A stretch of 64,000 nt of DNA from Spirosoma sp. KCTC 42546 (GTDB lineage Bacteria; Bacteroidota; Bacteroidia; Cytophagales; Spirosomataceae): positions 3,038,001-3,102,000 of the forward strand of contig NZ_CP041360.1 in assembly GCF_006965485.1 (NCBI RefSeq), read 5' to 3'. Every line of letters starts with the position of its first letter. Within the stretch, counting starts at the first letter, position 1. A program made the position numbers and the translations under genes. Below the pieces are notes generated by a model, which saw only the letters and a program-made list of their open reading frames with translations, searched no databases and was not told the DNA's origin. Shown here piece after piece: positions 53,474 to 63,014 of this stretch.

Positions 53474-56026
53474 TTATCTTACATGCTTGCTTAACAGATT
53501 ATACAGAGTCTTCCCAATAAAGTGACTATTAGTAGAATTCAATAGCTGACCATGATAAGCCTCTAGAATGTATTCTTCAAACCCTGCAATGGTATAGGGC
53601 TGCCAGTTGAAATCAGGGCGAATACTATGCTGAAAATGGGAGGAATCATTCGCTTTGAACAGCATGATAGGACACCCAAGGGTTAGGTGTACATGCATAG
53701 TACGGGTGTATTGATGTACAGCTACTAAGCATGAATCTCTCCAATTGATCGACTGATTATCAATAACTGATTGTGACGATTGATTCGTGAACCGGTTTCT
53801 ATACCGACTGATAACTCTAAACCAGCTAGCCTGCCAGTTGGCAGGTTTAACTGACTTTACAAAGACTTTTTTCTTTAGCCGATAGAGATCTTTTTGTACA
53901 GATTCAAAAAATGTCATCTTCCGATATAAGGGTGTGTCCAGCAAGACAAGTTGATGGAGTGACGATTTTTGCATCTGTTCTATACTCAAAGCGACTTGGT
54001 AGGCCATCATTCCGCCAAATGAGAATCCAACCAGAATACTTTCGGCTGGATTAGAAATAGCCTGGGCAATTTGTTGGGCAAGATTTGAAAACGGAATTAA
54101 TTCGCCTTTATAATTAAAGGGTTCATAATGAATGTAGTATAAATTAAAATCCTTATTTAAATTATGCTCAATCCATCTATACATTCGTCGATTACCTGGT
54201 AAGGAAGGTATAAAATAAGCTTGCTTACGATTTGAAATAATCTGATTTAAGGGTATGCACTGTACTTGAAACTGGCTCATGTAGCCAGTGATATAATAAG
54301 CTAATGACTTTGGGGTAGTATAAGAATAAGGGGCATGAATGGGGAGTTTCCTGTCAATTTGTTTTTCCAGTTCGACTAAACAGCTTTGGGCTAGTAGTGA
54401 ATCGCCACCCAGGTCATGAAAAAAATCATCGTAATCTGATATGTCCGTCGTTAGGCTAAGTTCCTGTTGCCATACGGATTTGATAAGTTGAACAAAGTCC
54501 GGGGAACCTTTTTCAAAGGTAAATACAGGATCAATTATAAAATCGCTTTCTTGATTAGCAGCCAGTTGCATTCGGTCTATCTTGCCCGTCTTTGTAAGCG
54601 GTAGCGACTCAACTAAATAGTAACGGTCGGGAAGCATAATTTCTGGCAGACGTTGCGCCAACGATTGCTTCAGAGTAGGTAAATCAAAGCTGGAGTCGAC
54701 ACTAACATAGGCTTTTAATAGAGATCGTTTAGGATTAGTTGTATCATAAAATACTGCTGCATGTAGCACGCTGTTTTCCTGTTTTAATTCATATTCTACT
54801 TGAATCAGGCTTACTTTTTGCCCGTTGATCTTGACAACGAAATCTTTTCTACCGCTCCAGTATAGATTCCCCTCCGTATCTAAAAATCCAAGGTCTCCGG
54901 TTGCATACTGAATCTTTTTGTCAGGTAATAACTCAAACGCTTGCTGAGTAGCTGCTGGCTGATTTTGATAAATTGAAGGAATGTAATGGGCCTGAATAAT
55001 GATTTCACCCACCTGATTTGCTGGCAGCAATCTCCCGGTTTCATCTTGAATTAAAACCGTGCGTCCCGGTACGGGTTTGCCTACCGAATATAGGGAATCA
55101 GATACAGGGGTGTCAATTCGGATTTTATGTTCCGAAATAGTGCGTGTTTCGGTAGTCGCGTAAGCCACTTGCAACACCGTATTTACTGGGAACCGCTCTT
55201 GAAAGCTAATAATATCCGTTGGTAGCACGGGCTCAGCCCCAATAGAGACAAGGCGTAAATTAGCGAGGTCTTTAAAATTGGTATTGCTTTTTAATACTAG
55301 TCTAAATGTGCTGACTGACAGGCTACTAAACGTAATGCTGTTCTGCTCCCAGAAGGTAGGTAATGACAAAATCCCTTCCTTTTTTAAATCATACACTACA
55401 AGTGTGGCCCCACTAAGCAAAGCGGGGAAAATGCAGGCTAGCGACGCACTGAATTCAAGCGAGAATAGCAAGTCGATTCGGTCGTCAGCATTGATATTAT
55501 TAGCTGTTAGTTGGCGGTAAGTATCGGTTAAAACACTCTGATGAGAGTGAATGATTTGCTTTGGCTGACCTGTAGTTCCTGAGGTCGTAAACAGGCAAAA
55601 ACTGGTTGTAGGGAGGATGGTGGGATAATTGATTTTAGGCAAACGGGATGATTGAAGCGATTTAGGGTTGAGTAGTTGAATGGATAGTCGCTCCGAAATG
55701 CTCGATGACGAATCACTTATGAGACAAGAACAATTGAATGAATCCAGAAATGTATTTAATGAGTCGACGGATTGCAGGGAAATAGAATGATAATAATTTC
55801 CAGACAGTAAAATGCCCAATAAAGCCGCTATATGTTCAATGGGGTCTTCTACCTGAACGGCTATGCACTGCTGGTTGAATGTACGGATAAGTAACCCGTT
55901 CGTATATTCAACAGCCCTTCGGAATAATGATTCATAGGTGATTTTGCGGTGCCCGGCACAAATTGCGTTTTTAGCTGAATACTGTTGAGCAATTTCTGTC
56001 CACCGAAGCCGAAAATTATCGTTCAT
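53474..56026 (-). CDS. Stand-alone A-T-TE synthetase (adenylation, carrier, thioesterase)
   Basis: 850 residues, no condensation domain. The adenylation domain spans about 1-490: A3 FTTSGTTGQPKQI, A5-like VAYATTETRTIS, A7 YATGDLGFLD, A8 GRKDFVVKINGQKVSLIQVE, A10 PLTKTGKIDRMQL. The carrier domain at about 510-580 has the phosphopantetheine Ser in FFHDLGGDSLLAQS. The thioesterase domain has nucleophile Ser in LVGFSFGGMMAY, Asp in LLDTPLYRK and His in EAYHGQLLN. Known A-T-TE enzymes act on one acyl or aryl-keto acid (for example fungal quinone synthetases), so a small acyl or dimer product is possible. It overlaps the upstream acetyltransferase gene by 11 bases. Region is AT-rich (19 of 60 G/C at 55741-55800). 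Confidence 0.9.
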   Translation of the reverse strand: MNDNFRLRWTEIAQQYSAKNAICAGHRKITYESLFRRAVEYTNGLLIRTFNQQCIAVQVEDPIEHIAALLGILLSGNYYHSISLQSVDSLNTFLDSFNCSCLISDSSSSISERLSIQLLNPKSLQSSRLPKINYPTILPTTSFCLFTTSGTTGQPKQIIHSHQSVLTDTYRQLTANNINADDRIDLLFSLEFSASLACIFPALLSGATLVVYDLKKEGILSLPTFWEQNSITFSSLSVSTFRLVLKSNTNFKDLANLRLVSIGAEPVLPTDIISFQERFPVNTVLQVAYATTETRTISEHKIRIDTPVSDSLYSVGKPVPGRTVLIQDETGRLLPANQVGEIIIQAHYIPSIYQNQPAATQQAFELLPDKKIQYATGDLGFLDTEGNLYWSGRKDFVVKINGQKVSLIQVEYELKQENSVLHAAVFYDTTNPKRSLLKAYVSVDSSFDLPTLKQSLAQRLPEIMLPDRYYLVESLPLTKTGKIDRMQLAANQESDFIIDPVFTFEKGSPDFVQLIKSVWQQELSLTTDISDYDDFFHDLGGDSLLAQSCLVELEKQIDRKLPIHAPYSYTTPKSLAYYITGYMSQFQVQCIPLNQIISNRKQAYFIPSLPGNRRMYRWIEHNLNKDFNLYYIHYEPFNYKGELIPFSNLAQQIAQAISNPAESILVGFSFGGMMAYQVALSIEQMQKSSLHQLVLLDTPLYRKMTFFESVQKDLYRLKKKVFVKSVKPANWQASWFRVISRYRNRFTNQSSQSVIDNQSINWRDSCLVAVHQYTRTMHVHLTLGCPIMLFKANDSSHFQHSIRPDFNWQPYTIAGFEEYILEAYHGQLLNSTNSHFIGKTLYNLLSKHVR

Positions 56027-56783
56027 ATACGCGATAGGTTTTATACGGCGTTAAGCCCACTTTCAACATATTTCGATAACTAACGCTGTTGTGGTAAGCC
56101 CAGGCTATAATACTACGAGCCTTTTGGCTATTTGACCAATTGAGTCTGGTCACTAAAGCTGCTGTATGATAGCCTTTGTGTCGAAAAGTAGGTAGAATAG
56201 CTCCCCCTGCCAGAACAAAATCGTTCTGAACTCTATACAAAACGGCAATTCCTACTGCCTCTTTATGGTCTGTCACGCGGAACAATGTAATATTTTGGTT
56301 GCGCAGCAACTGGCTGAAGTTGTTGGATACCAGAGTGCTGTCAGGCTGTTCTGACTCAAATGCAGCTAAATAATCCTTGGTAAAGGCTAACATGGTTGCT
56401 TCGCAGACTGGTTCGAGCTGAATACCAGACTGACATGCGTGCTGTCTATAATGAAGCATTGTATCTCGAACTGCCACCAGTCTTTCTTTTAAGCAGTATC
56501 CATTTTGTACTAAATACTGATAATGATACTCCTGGCAATGTGCTTCTTCAATAAGTAACTTGTGATGCTCGATTTGTCGATGGGTGTAAAACACATTTGC
56601 CTGTTTGACAAGTATCGGCAGGTTAGCAGGCTCATGGCAAACGCAATAATTAAAATAACCCACATCTGTAAAGCAAAGAAGAAGATGGCTTGCCGTTGAT
56701 TCAATGGAGATTTTTCTGGTATTTACTGAAATGTTGGCATAATGCCGGAGCCGCTCAATGTCGTATTGGTAAAATAAATCCAT
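56016..56783 (-). CDS. GNAT-family N-acetyltransferase
   Basis: 255 residues. The acetyl-CoA-binding region is in the C-terminal half: VGIAVLYRVQNDFVLAGGAI then LPTFRHKGYHTAALVTRL, with the Arg-x-x-Gly-Tyr turn of GNAT enzymes, and NSVSYRNMLKVGLTPYKTY as motif B. The N-terminal half (STASHLLLCFTDVGYFNYC) is not recognised. It overlaps the A-T-TE gene by 11 bases, so the two are a tight operon; it may acylate the synthetase product or substrate. Upstream is the GT51-like fragment on the same strand. Confidence 0.8.
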   Translation of the reverse strand: MDLFYQYDIERLRHYANISVNTRKISIESTASHLLLCFTDVGYFNYCVCHEPANLPILVKQANVFYTHRQIEHHKLLIEEAHCQEYHYQYLVQNGYCLKERLVAVRDTMLHYRQHACQSGIQLEPVCEATMLAFTKDYLAAFESEQPDSTLVSNNFSQLLRNQNITLFRVTDHKEAVGIAVLYRVQNDFVLAGGAILPTFRHKGYHTAALVTRLNWSNSQKARSIIAWAYHNSVSYRNMLKVGLTPYKTYRVYER

Positions 56784-56952
56784 ACAAAAAAATGTTACTT
56801 ACTGAAATTAACTACGCACTGTACGTTGAAAGTCAACTGTTTACTATAGGTATGACTCCACAATTCAAACGTGTGGAGAGGCATGATAATCTTATTATGA
56901 GCAGTATGAGAACGAGGTTAGAGGTTACTATTGACCGGTCACTGAATGGTTT

Positions 56953-57279
56953 TCAGGTTGGGAGTAGGCATTTTTTCGTACCATGTTGTACCTGTTTCAA
57001 CTCATTGGGAATACTAGTTTCTGAGATTACTACCAGACCTCGATTTTGAATGAGCTGTTGAGCTATGCTACTTCCACCCTTATATGTATGGGCCTTTAAG
57101 GCGATTTCTCGCTGACTTCCAAAATAAAGCCGCTTAAATGGATATCGACCATACTGGCCGCCAACTATCCCAAGGCTTTCCGCTCCTGACTTATCAGTAA
57201 GTGTCCAATAAGTGTATTTAAGGCGAAATTGAGTAACTTGATTTCTTAAATTTGAATATAAACGCATTAAGCGTGCCAT
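56953..57279 (-). CDS. Small protein with isolated GT51 (peptidoglycan transglycosylase) motif, possibly a remnant
   Basis: 108 residues. Residues ~65-80 read YKGGSSIAQQLIQN, which matches the conserved GT51 motif GGSTITQQLxKN of peptidoglycan transglycosylases. The upstream catalytic Glu motif (EDxxFxxH) is missing; SGAESLGIVGGQYG and FKRLYFGSQREIALKAHT lie in its place. At 108 residues it is under half the minimal family domain. Neighbouring frames on both sides are full of stops. It is either a decayed fragment or a new small protein. It shares strand with the GNAT and A-T-TE genes but lies 169 bases away. Confidence 0.5.
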   Translation of the reverse strand: MARLMRLYSNLRNQVTQFRLKYTYWTLTDKSGAESLGIVGGQYGRYPFKRLYFGSQREIALKAHTYKGGSSIAQQLIQNRGLVVISETSIPNELKQVQHGTKKCLLPT

Positions 57280-57753
57280 CGTATTTAGTTAGCTTTTTGC
57301 CTACTCACTAATAAAGTTTATATGGGTTGACGTATATAGTAGCAGTATGTTAGTACTTAGCTGGCACCATCTTTTGTAGTTTAATAGACATTAGAAAATT
57401 TCCCAATACTATTTATGATGGTATCCGCAGGCCAGCTCAATGTGTTGGGTTATTCGTTTACAGGAGCTGGTTTGTATAAGTGCCAGGGTTTATATATTAA
57501 TTTGCAAGATATAATATACTTGTAGTTTTTTTAATTATAATAACGGTAAAATTTTAATTAAAAAATTAGGGTTATTCTGATTTTTGGTGTTACAAATGGC
57601 CTACTGTTTTATAGTTGACTGATAGTTAATTATTTAAATAGTTTTCTGAATATATTGCGGGTGATGGAATCTAGCTAAGTCTCTAATTAAGCCAGACTTA
57701 CCACCTTGATACTAGCGTTTTTGGACTTATGTTGCTCACCGGGAAAAGAGCCT
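57280..57753. other. AT-rich intergenic region
   Basis: 474 bases, markedly AT-rich (runs such as AATTTTAATTAAAAAATTAG), between the GT51-like gene and DUF1772. A 35-codon frame from 57418 (MVSAGQLNVLGYSFTGAGLY and continuing to TAG at 57523) is too short to judge. No tRNA, terminator or insertion sequence end was recognised. It may mark the boundary of the acquired island. Confidence 0.5.
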
Positions 57754-58251
57754 ATGCTAACACTTTCTAATACTATACTAGCCTGTGCTGCTATAACAAC
57801 GGCCCTGATGGCGGGCCTTTTCTACGCCTATTCCTGCTCGGTAAACCCAGGGCTGAATCGGCTAGCCGACACCGAATACCTAATGGCGATGCAGTCGATC
57901 AACAGAGCTATCCAGAATCCCATCTTTTTTGTAAGCTTCATGGGGGCACCGATTCTGCTGATCTGGAGCACCTGGCTTCAGTATGGACAGCCTCTTTCCA
58001 CTCGTTTCTGGCTGCTGCTAGCTGCCACGATCGTGTACTTGATTGGTGCACTTGCCGTAACTGCTTTGGGGAATATTCCACTGAATGAAGCACTGGATAA
58101 GTTTCCGATACAAACTGCTTCGGCGGATGAAATCGCAGCCCAACGAGTAAGGTTTGAAATTCCCTGGAATAATTGGCATACGTTACGAACGGTAGCATCC
58201 ATGGTAGCGCTCGTATTCGTACTCATGGCTTGCCTTAGTCCGAGAGAATAG
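57754..58251 (+). CDS. DUF1772 family membrane protein
   Basis: 165 residues from the ATG at 57754 (MLTLSNTILACAAIT). Four predicted membrane segments at about 5-25, 50-70, 80-105 and 140-160. The segment TALMAGLFYAYSCSVNPGLN, with conserved Pro-Gly-Leu, and ALGNIPLNEALDKF, NNWHTLRTVAS are the marks of DUF1772 (anthrone-oxygenase-like family in fungi). Function in bacteria is not established. It precedes the antiporter gene by 53 bases. Confidence 0.85.
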   Translation: MLTLSNTILACAAITTALMAGLFYAYSCSVNPGLNRLADTEYLMAMQSINRAIQNPIFFVSFMGAPILLIWSTWLQYGQPLSTRFWLLLAATIVYLIGALAVTALGNIPLNEALDKFPIQTASADEIAAQRVRFEIPWNNWHTLRTVASMVALVFVLMACLSPRE

Positions 58252-58304
58252 GCAAATTAACTTGGGTTATACTATTTTCGTTTCATTGAACATTTCTGAA
58301 ACGT

Positions 58305-59903
58305 ATGCACCAAACACTTTTACTTTGCCTAGCATTGATGCTGGCTGTCTCGTTACTCGTCATGGTGGGACAGCGCCTGCGTATTCCAGTGCCTATATTT
58401 TTGGTATTGAGCGGTTTGGCGGTCAGCTTAGTGCCGGGTATTCCTCGTATTGAAATCGACCCCGAGCTTATCTTCCTGATATTTTTGCCGCCCTTGCTGT
58501 ATGAAGCCGCCTGGTTTACATCCTGGAAAGAATTCTGGCGATGGCGACGAATCATCCTTGTTCTGGCCTTTGGCCTGGTCATTTTCACTGCGTTTGCCGT
58601 AGCCTATGTATCAAGTGCTGTAATGCCTGGGTTTACATTGGCGTTGGGATTTCTACTGGGTGGTATCATTTCACCGCCCGATGCGGTTGCGGCTACGTCG
58701 GTGTTGAAGGAAGTGAACATCTCCAAAACCGCCGTTAGTATTCTGGAAGGAGAAAGCTTAGTGAATGATGCCGCGAGTTTGATTGTATTCCGGTTTGCCC
58801 TGGCCGCTATTTTATCGGGATCGTTTGTCTGGCAGGAAGCCTCCGTCAATTTTTTGATGGTCACGTTGCTGGGTGTATTTATTGGGTTAGCTGTCGCGTG
58901 TGTGTTTTACGCGATTCATCGGTGGTTGCCTACCTCAACCCGGATTAGTATTCTACTGACGTTCCTGGCTCCCTATATTATGTACATGACTGCTGAAGAG
59001 TTTCATGTTTCGGGAGTTATGGCTGTTGTGAGCGGAGGCTTGTTTTTGTCAAATCAGAGCCACATAATCCTCAACCACAGTTCCCGGATTCAGGGAACGG
59101 GCATGTGGGCTACGGTTGTTTTTGCACTTAATGGATTGGTGTTTATTCTGATCGGACTTGAACTACCGGTCATCATCAACGGATTGGATGGCTATTCAAA
59201 AACGGAAGCTGTTTTATATGCCTTACTGATCACGGGAGTTGTCATTGTTACCCGTATGGTATTTACAATATCGGCTTCGTATTTCACACGGTTTATAGGA
59301 AAATACATTACAGTTGCCCAGCGAAATCCCGGTTTACGCGGCCCAATCGTTCTTGGTTGGGCAGGTATGCGTGGCGTTGTGTCATTGGCATCAGCCTTGT
59401 CTGTTCCACTAGCAATGGGAAATGGAGAGCCGTTTCCGCATCGGAATCTAATTCTATTCATCACGTTTGTGGTCATTCTGGTCACGCTGGTTTTTCAGGG
59501 ATTAACCTTACCCCTTGTTATTCGATGGGTCCAGCCCAAGGACCTAACCGATCGGATACCGGAGGATGAACAGGAGTCGAAGATCCGGATAAAACTGTTG
59601 AAGGTGGCGCTGAAGCATTTACAGGAAAATTATGCTGAGGAATCCAGTAACAACGAATTAGTGGAGAACCTGAAGAACCGGATGGAAAGCGACCTGCACC
59701 AGACAAAACGACATCTGGATTCAGTAGAAAGCGATGGTGAAAACATTGCCCAGTATAACGAGATCATTGCTGATATTATCCGCGTTAAACGAGACATGCT
59801 GCACCAATTACGGAGTAAGCAGGAATTTGACGATGAAGTAATTCGAAAAGAAGAAGCCCGAATGGATCTGGAAGAAGAGAAAATTGATCACCCAATTCAT
59901 TGA
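58305..59903 (+). CDS. Na+/H+ antiporter, CPA1 family
   Basis: 532 residues. About 12 membrane segments occupy residues 1-395. Ion-binding region motifs are FLPPLLYEAAWFTSWKEF, GGIISPPDAVAATSVLKEVN (with the conserved Asp) and ILEGESLVNDAASLIVFRFA. The C-terminal cytosolic tail of about 130 residues is charged and helical (KVALKHLQENYAEESSNNEL), probably regulatory. It exchanges Na+ for H+ across the inner membrane. A perfect palindromic terminator follows after 34 bases. Confidence 0.93.
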   Translation: MHQTLLLCLALMLAVSLLVMVGQRLRIPVPIFLVLSGLAVSLVPGIPRIEIDPELIFLIFLPPLLYEAAWFTSWKEFWRWRRIILVLAFGLVIFTAFAVAYVSSAVMPGFTLALGFLLGGIISPPDAVAATSVLKEVNISKTAVSILEGESLVNDAASLIVFRFALAAILSGSFVWQEASVNFLMVTLLGVFIGLAVACVFYAIHRWLPTSTRISILLTFLAPYIMYMTAEEFHVSGVMAVVSGGLFLSNQSHIILNHSSRIQGTGMWATVVFALNGLVFILIGLELPVIINGLDGYSKTEAVLYALLITGVVIVTRMVFTISASYFTRFIGKYITVAQRNPGLRGPIVLGWAGMRGVVSLASALSVPLAMGNGEPFPHRNLILFITFVVILVTLVFQGLTLPLVIRWVQPKDLTDRIPEDEQESKIRIKLLKVALKHLQENYAEESSNNELVENLKNRMESDLHQTKRHLDSVESDGENIAQYNEIIADIIRVKRDMLHQLRSKQEFDDEVIRKEEARMDLEEEKIDHPIH

Positions 59904-59937
59904 GTATTCCGTTCCCGGCCATCTCGGTCGGTACTAC

Positions 59938-59985
59938 ATTAAAACGGGCCTGCCCACTGTCGACAGTGGGCAGGCCCGTTTTAAT
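59938..59985. terminator. 48-base perfect palindrome, bidirectional terminator
   Basis: The 24-base halves 59938-59961 and 59962-59985 are perfect complements with no unpaired loop; the centre is GTCGAC. The core is CGGGCCTGCCCACTG, flanked by AAAA and TTTT. It closes the antiporter gene and the convergent gene ending at 60001. Confidence 0.92.
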
Positions 59986-60000
59986 TAAACCACGTTTCAA

Positions 60001-62958
60001 TCAACCAAACGCATTGATATGCTTCTGGAAGATGGCTTCGTACTTGTTAGCCGCTGCCGTTTGTTTGGCTTCTTTACAGGCTTCTACAATCGTTTGCAGA
60101 ATATAGAGGTCCGAATCGGGGCTACCAAAGCGATTTCCATTACCACTCTTGTCGTAAGATAACGCTTGGTCAGCACGATTTGCCATGATATCCGCAATTT
60201 CAAGGGCCTTTTTATTGTCGCCAACTTCAAACAGGAACCGCACGTAGTTCGACGAAATCTGGTCGTACGGGATGCTCTTGTCGGGTATTACTTTCAGCGA
60301 ATAATTGAGTACCTCACGAGCTTTGGCTTTATTACCTTCACGAATAAGCTGATCGGCCAGGCGGAAGAACGCAATGCGAGCCGAAATAACCGGCGGCCCT
60401 TTGTAGGTCTCGTCGTAGTACGTATTTGGATTGTCGAAATCACGCCAGAATGTTTTCTTCGTCATGTTGTTGTACATGATATCGGCGTTCACATAGCCGT
60501 CCGTAGCACCCGGAACAGCTACTGGCATCAGCCGGTAGGCATAGCCTTCTAACTGCATGTAGTTCTTCAGACTCAGGTAGTTATCACTTGCCAGTGTGCT
60601 GGAGAAATAAATCGGCCGTTTCCAGTTATTCGATGCAATGATGTCGAGCATGATGAGGTCAGGCTTGTAAAGATCCTTCTTACCGATGGTCCACTGCAAC
60701 GTATCTTTCATCAATGGCCGTAATGAGGCCGGAACGAAATTAGCCTGATCCACCGAAGCTTTGTCAATCGGCAGGAACAGCACTGACGAGGGTAAAATGC
60801 TCGTCATGTCGCCATTGGTTAGCGGTACCTGAACAGCCGGATTACTGGTCTTAATCAGGCTGATGTACTGCTTGAGGTCGATCCCATTTTTAACACCGGG
60901 CACTTCATAGAACGGCACAATGTCGTTTTTGCCCTTGTTGAACTGGTCGAACTCCAGCGAAATCGGCAGCGCTTCGGACTGATACGTTTTGCGTTTCATC
61001 TGCTGAATGTACCATTCCGTACCCAGCAAACTCAGGTTACAAACACGAACATCGGTTCGGAAACCTTCAACTTCCTGCACGTACCAGAGTGGGAAGGTAT
61101 CATTATCGCCACCCGTGAAGAGTACGGCATTCGGAGCACAGGAGTTGAGCAAATTCTTCGCAAAATCGACCGACTGATAGCGGTGGTCACGGTTGTGGTT
61201 GTCCCAGCTTTTCGCGCCCATCATAACGGGTACAAGTAACGATAATCCGACAACAAGACCATTGCGCGCCATGTCTGATTTAAGCGTGTTCCGTAACCCC
61301 TCTGCTAACGCCATTACGCCCAAACCCAGCCAGATGGCGAAGAAATAAAAGGAGCCTACGTAAATGTAGTCCCGTTCACGCGGCTCCGATGGGGGCGAGT
61401 TCAGGAAGATTTGCAAGGCAATACCCGTGAATAAAAACAGCAATCCTACAATCAGGAAATCGCGCCGACGCCGGAAGTACTGGAAGGCAATCCCAAATAG
61501 CCCTAAGGCAAAGGGGAGCATATAAAAATTGTCGCGGGCTTTATTCGTCTTGAGCAAGTCCGGCGCGCCATTATCCGACGACCAGGGCAGGAGGTAACCT
61601 GCGCCTTCTTCATCGCTCTCACGCCCGGCGAAGTTCCACATCAGATAGCGCCACCACATGTGGCCTAGCTGGTAGCTGAACATATACTTCAGGTTGTCGC
61701 CCATGGTTGGTTTCTGCCCTTCGGCAAGACCGAGCATCTGGCGATAGAGCGCCGGGTGATTTTGCTGACTGCTGTACACACGTGGGAACAGCATCTCATC
61801 ACCAGGTGCATAAATATATTCAGGCTGGTGGTCGAAGACGACGTATTTATTGCCTTCTTTCTTCCACATGGCAGCTCCTTGTTTCTGGTCGATAGGCCGC
61901 GCCGTGAAGACCGGTCCATACAGTAGGGAGCGGCTTCCGTACTGTTCCCGACGCAGATACGACAGGAAGTTCAGTTCATCACTGGGATCGTTTTCGTTGA
62001 TCGGTGGGTTGAATTCGGCCCGTACCAGTACCTGCATATACGATGCGTAGCCGATCAGTACAAACGCCAGTGCCAGTAAAGACGTATTCAGAATAACGCG
62101 CTTCTGCCGAGCCGACCAGATGATACCATAAACAATAGCACCAATGAAGACAACGGTGAAGAAAATAGCACCTGACGTGAACGGCAGCCCCAAGGTATTT
62201 ACAAACAGACGCTCAACTGCGAAGGCCATACCAGGCAAACCCGGAATAATACCTGCGTTGATAATGCCCAGAACGACCAGACCAATTCCACCGGCTATAA
62301 CGCCACCCCAAAAGGTTGGCTTGGGTTGTTTCTTAAAGTAATAAATCAGCGCAAGAGCGGGCAAGGTAACAAGGTTCAATAAGTGAACACCGATGGATAG
62401 GCCCGTCAGATAGGCAATGAAAATAAGCCAGCGGTTGGCGGCTGCTTCATCGTCGATACGCTCCCATTTGAAGGCCGCCCAAACCACGATAGCGGTAAAA
62501 AATGACGACATACCGTATACTTCGGCTTCAACGGCTGAAAACCAGAACGTATCGGAGAAGGTATAAGCCAGAGCACCTACAGCACTCGTGCCAATCACCA
62601 ACAGGGTATCGGCGGTCGAATACTCACTTTCTGGTTTGCCAAGGAGTTTCTGGGCCAGCATGGTAATGGTCCAGAATAGAAACGCGATGGTGAACGCACT
62701 GGCCAATACCGATGCCATGTTGACCCAGTAGGCCACATTGGTCAGGTTACCAAACGACATCATCGAAAACAGGCGACCCAGCAGGAGGAAAAATGGGGCG
62801 CCAGGAGGGTGTGGTACCTGAAGTTTAAACGAACAAGCAATAAATTCGCCACAGTCCCAGAAACTGGCTGTACGTTCAACGGTCATTGCGTAGGTAACCA
62901 GTGCAACAACGAAAACGAGCCAGCCTGTGAGGGTGTTCAGGCGCTTGAATGACTGCAT
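60001..62958 (-). CDS. DUF2723 family (glycosyltransferase family 117-type) membrane protein
   Basis: 985 residues. The N-terminal half is a multi-pass membrane domain (about 12 segments): MTVERTASFWDCGEFIACSF near residue 30 is the DUF2723 signature, followed by VPHPPGAPFFLLLGR. The middle has NHNRDHRYQSVDFAKNLLNS and FTGGDNDTFPLWYVQEVEGF, typical of the periplasmic part. The C-terminal region is helical with TPR-like spacing (ARIAFFRLADQLIREGNKAK). Relatives are the TMEM260-type protein O-mannosyltransferases, so a surface-protein glycosylation role is possible. Upstream lies a terminator from folD. Confidence 0.93.
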   Translation of the reverse strand: MQSFKRLNTLTGWLVFVVALVTYAMTVERTASFWDCGEFIACSFKLQVPHPPGAPFFLLLGRLFSMMSFGNLTNVAYWVNMASVLASAFTIAFLFWTITMLAQKLLGKPESEYSTADTLLVIGTSAVGALAYTFSDTFWFSAVEAEVYGMSSFFTAIVVWAAFKWERIDDEAAANRWLIFIAYLTGLSIGVHLLNLVTLPALALIYYFKKQPKPTFWGGVIAGGIGLVVLGIINAGIIPGLPGMAFAVERLFVNTLGLPFTSGAIFFTVVFIGAIVYGIIWSARQKRVILNTSLLALAFVLIGYASYMQVLVRAEFNPPINENDPSDELNFLSYLRREQYGSRSLLYGPVFTARPIDQKQGAAMWKKEGNKYVVFDHQPEYIYAPGDEMLFPRVYSSQQNHPALYRQMLGLAEGQKPTMGDNLKYMFSYQLGHMWWRYLMWNFAGRESDEEGAGYLLPWSSDNGAPDLLKTNKARDNFYMLPFALGLFGIAFQYFRRRRDFLIVGLLFLFTGIALQIFLNSPPSEPRERDYIYVGSFYFFAIWLGLGVMALAEGLRNTLKSDMARNGLVVGLSLLVPVMMGAKSWDNHNRDHRYQSVDFAKNLLNSCAPNAVLFTGGDNDTFPLWYVQEVEGFRTDVRVCNLSLLGTEWYIQQMKRKTYQSEALPISLEFDQFNKGKNDIVPFYEVPGVKNGIDLKQYISLIKTSNPAVQVPLTNGDMTSILPSSVLFLPIDKASVDQANFVPASLRPLMKDTLQWTIGKKDLYKPDLIMLDIIASNNWKRPIYFSSTLASDNYLSLKNYMQLEGYAYRLMPVAVPGATDGYVNADIMYNNMTKKTFWRDFDNPNTYYDETYKGPPVISARIAFFRLADQLIREGNKAKAREVLNYSLKVIPDKSIPYDQISSNYVRFLFEVGDNKKALEIADIMANRADQALSYDKSGNGNRFGSPDSDLYILQTIVEACKEAKQTAAANKYEAIFQKHINAFG

Positions 62959-63014
62959 ACAAATGAAGATTAACGAATTGCTTTTGTGTAAGTAGCGGCC
63001 AATCCAGGCCGGGC

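Noticed and set aside
56690..57049. 119-residue plus-strand frame between the GNAT and GT51-like genes
   Set aside because: It overlaps both minus-strand genes in antisense, has no family motif and has mixed composition.
57418..57525. 35-codon frame in the AT-rich gap
   Set aside because: No homology, coupling or ribosome site; too short to separate from chance in AT-rich DNA.
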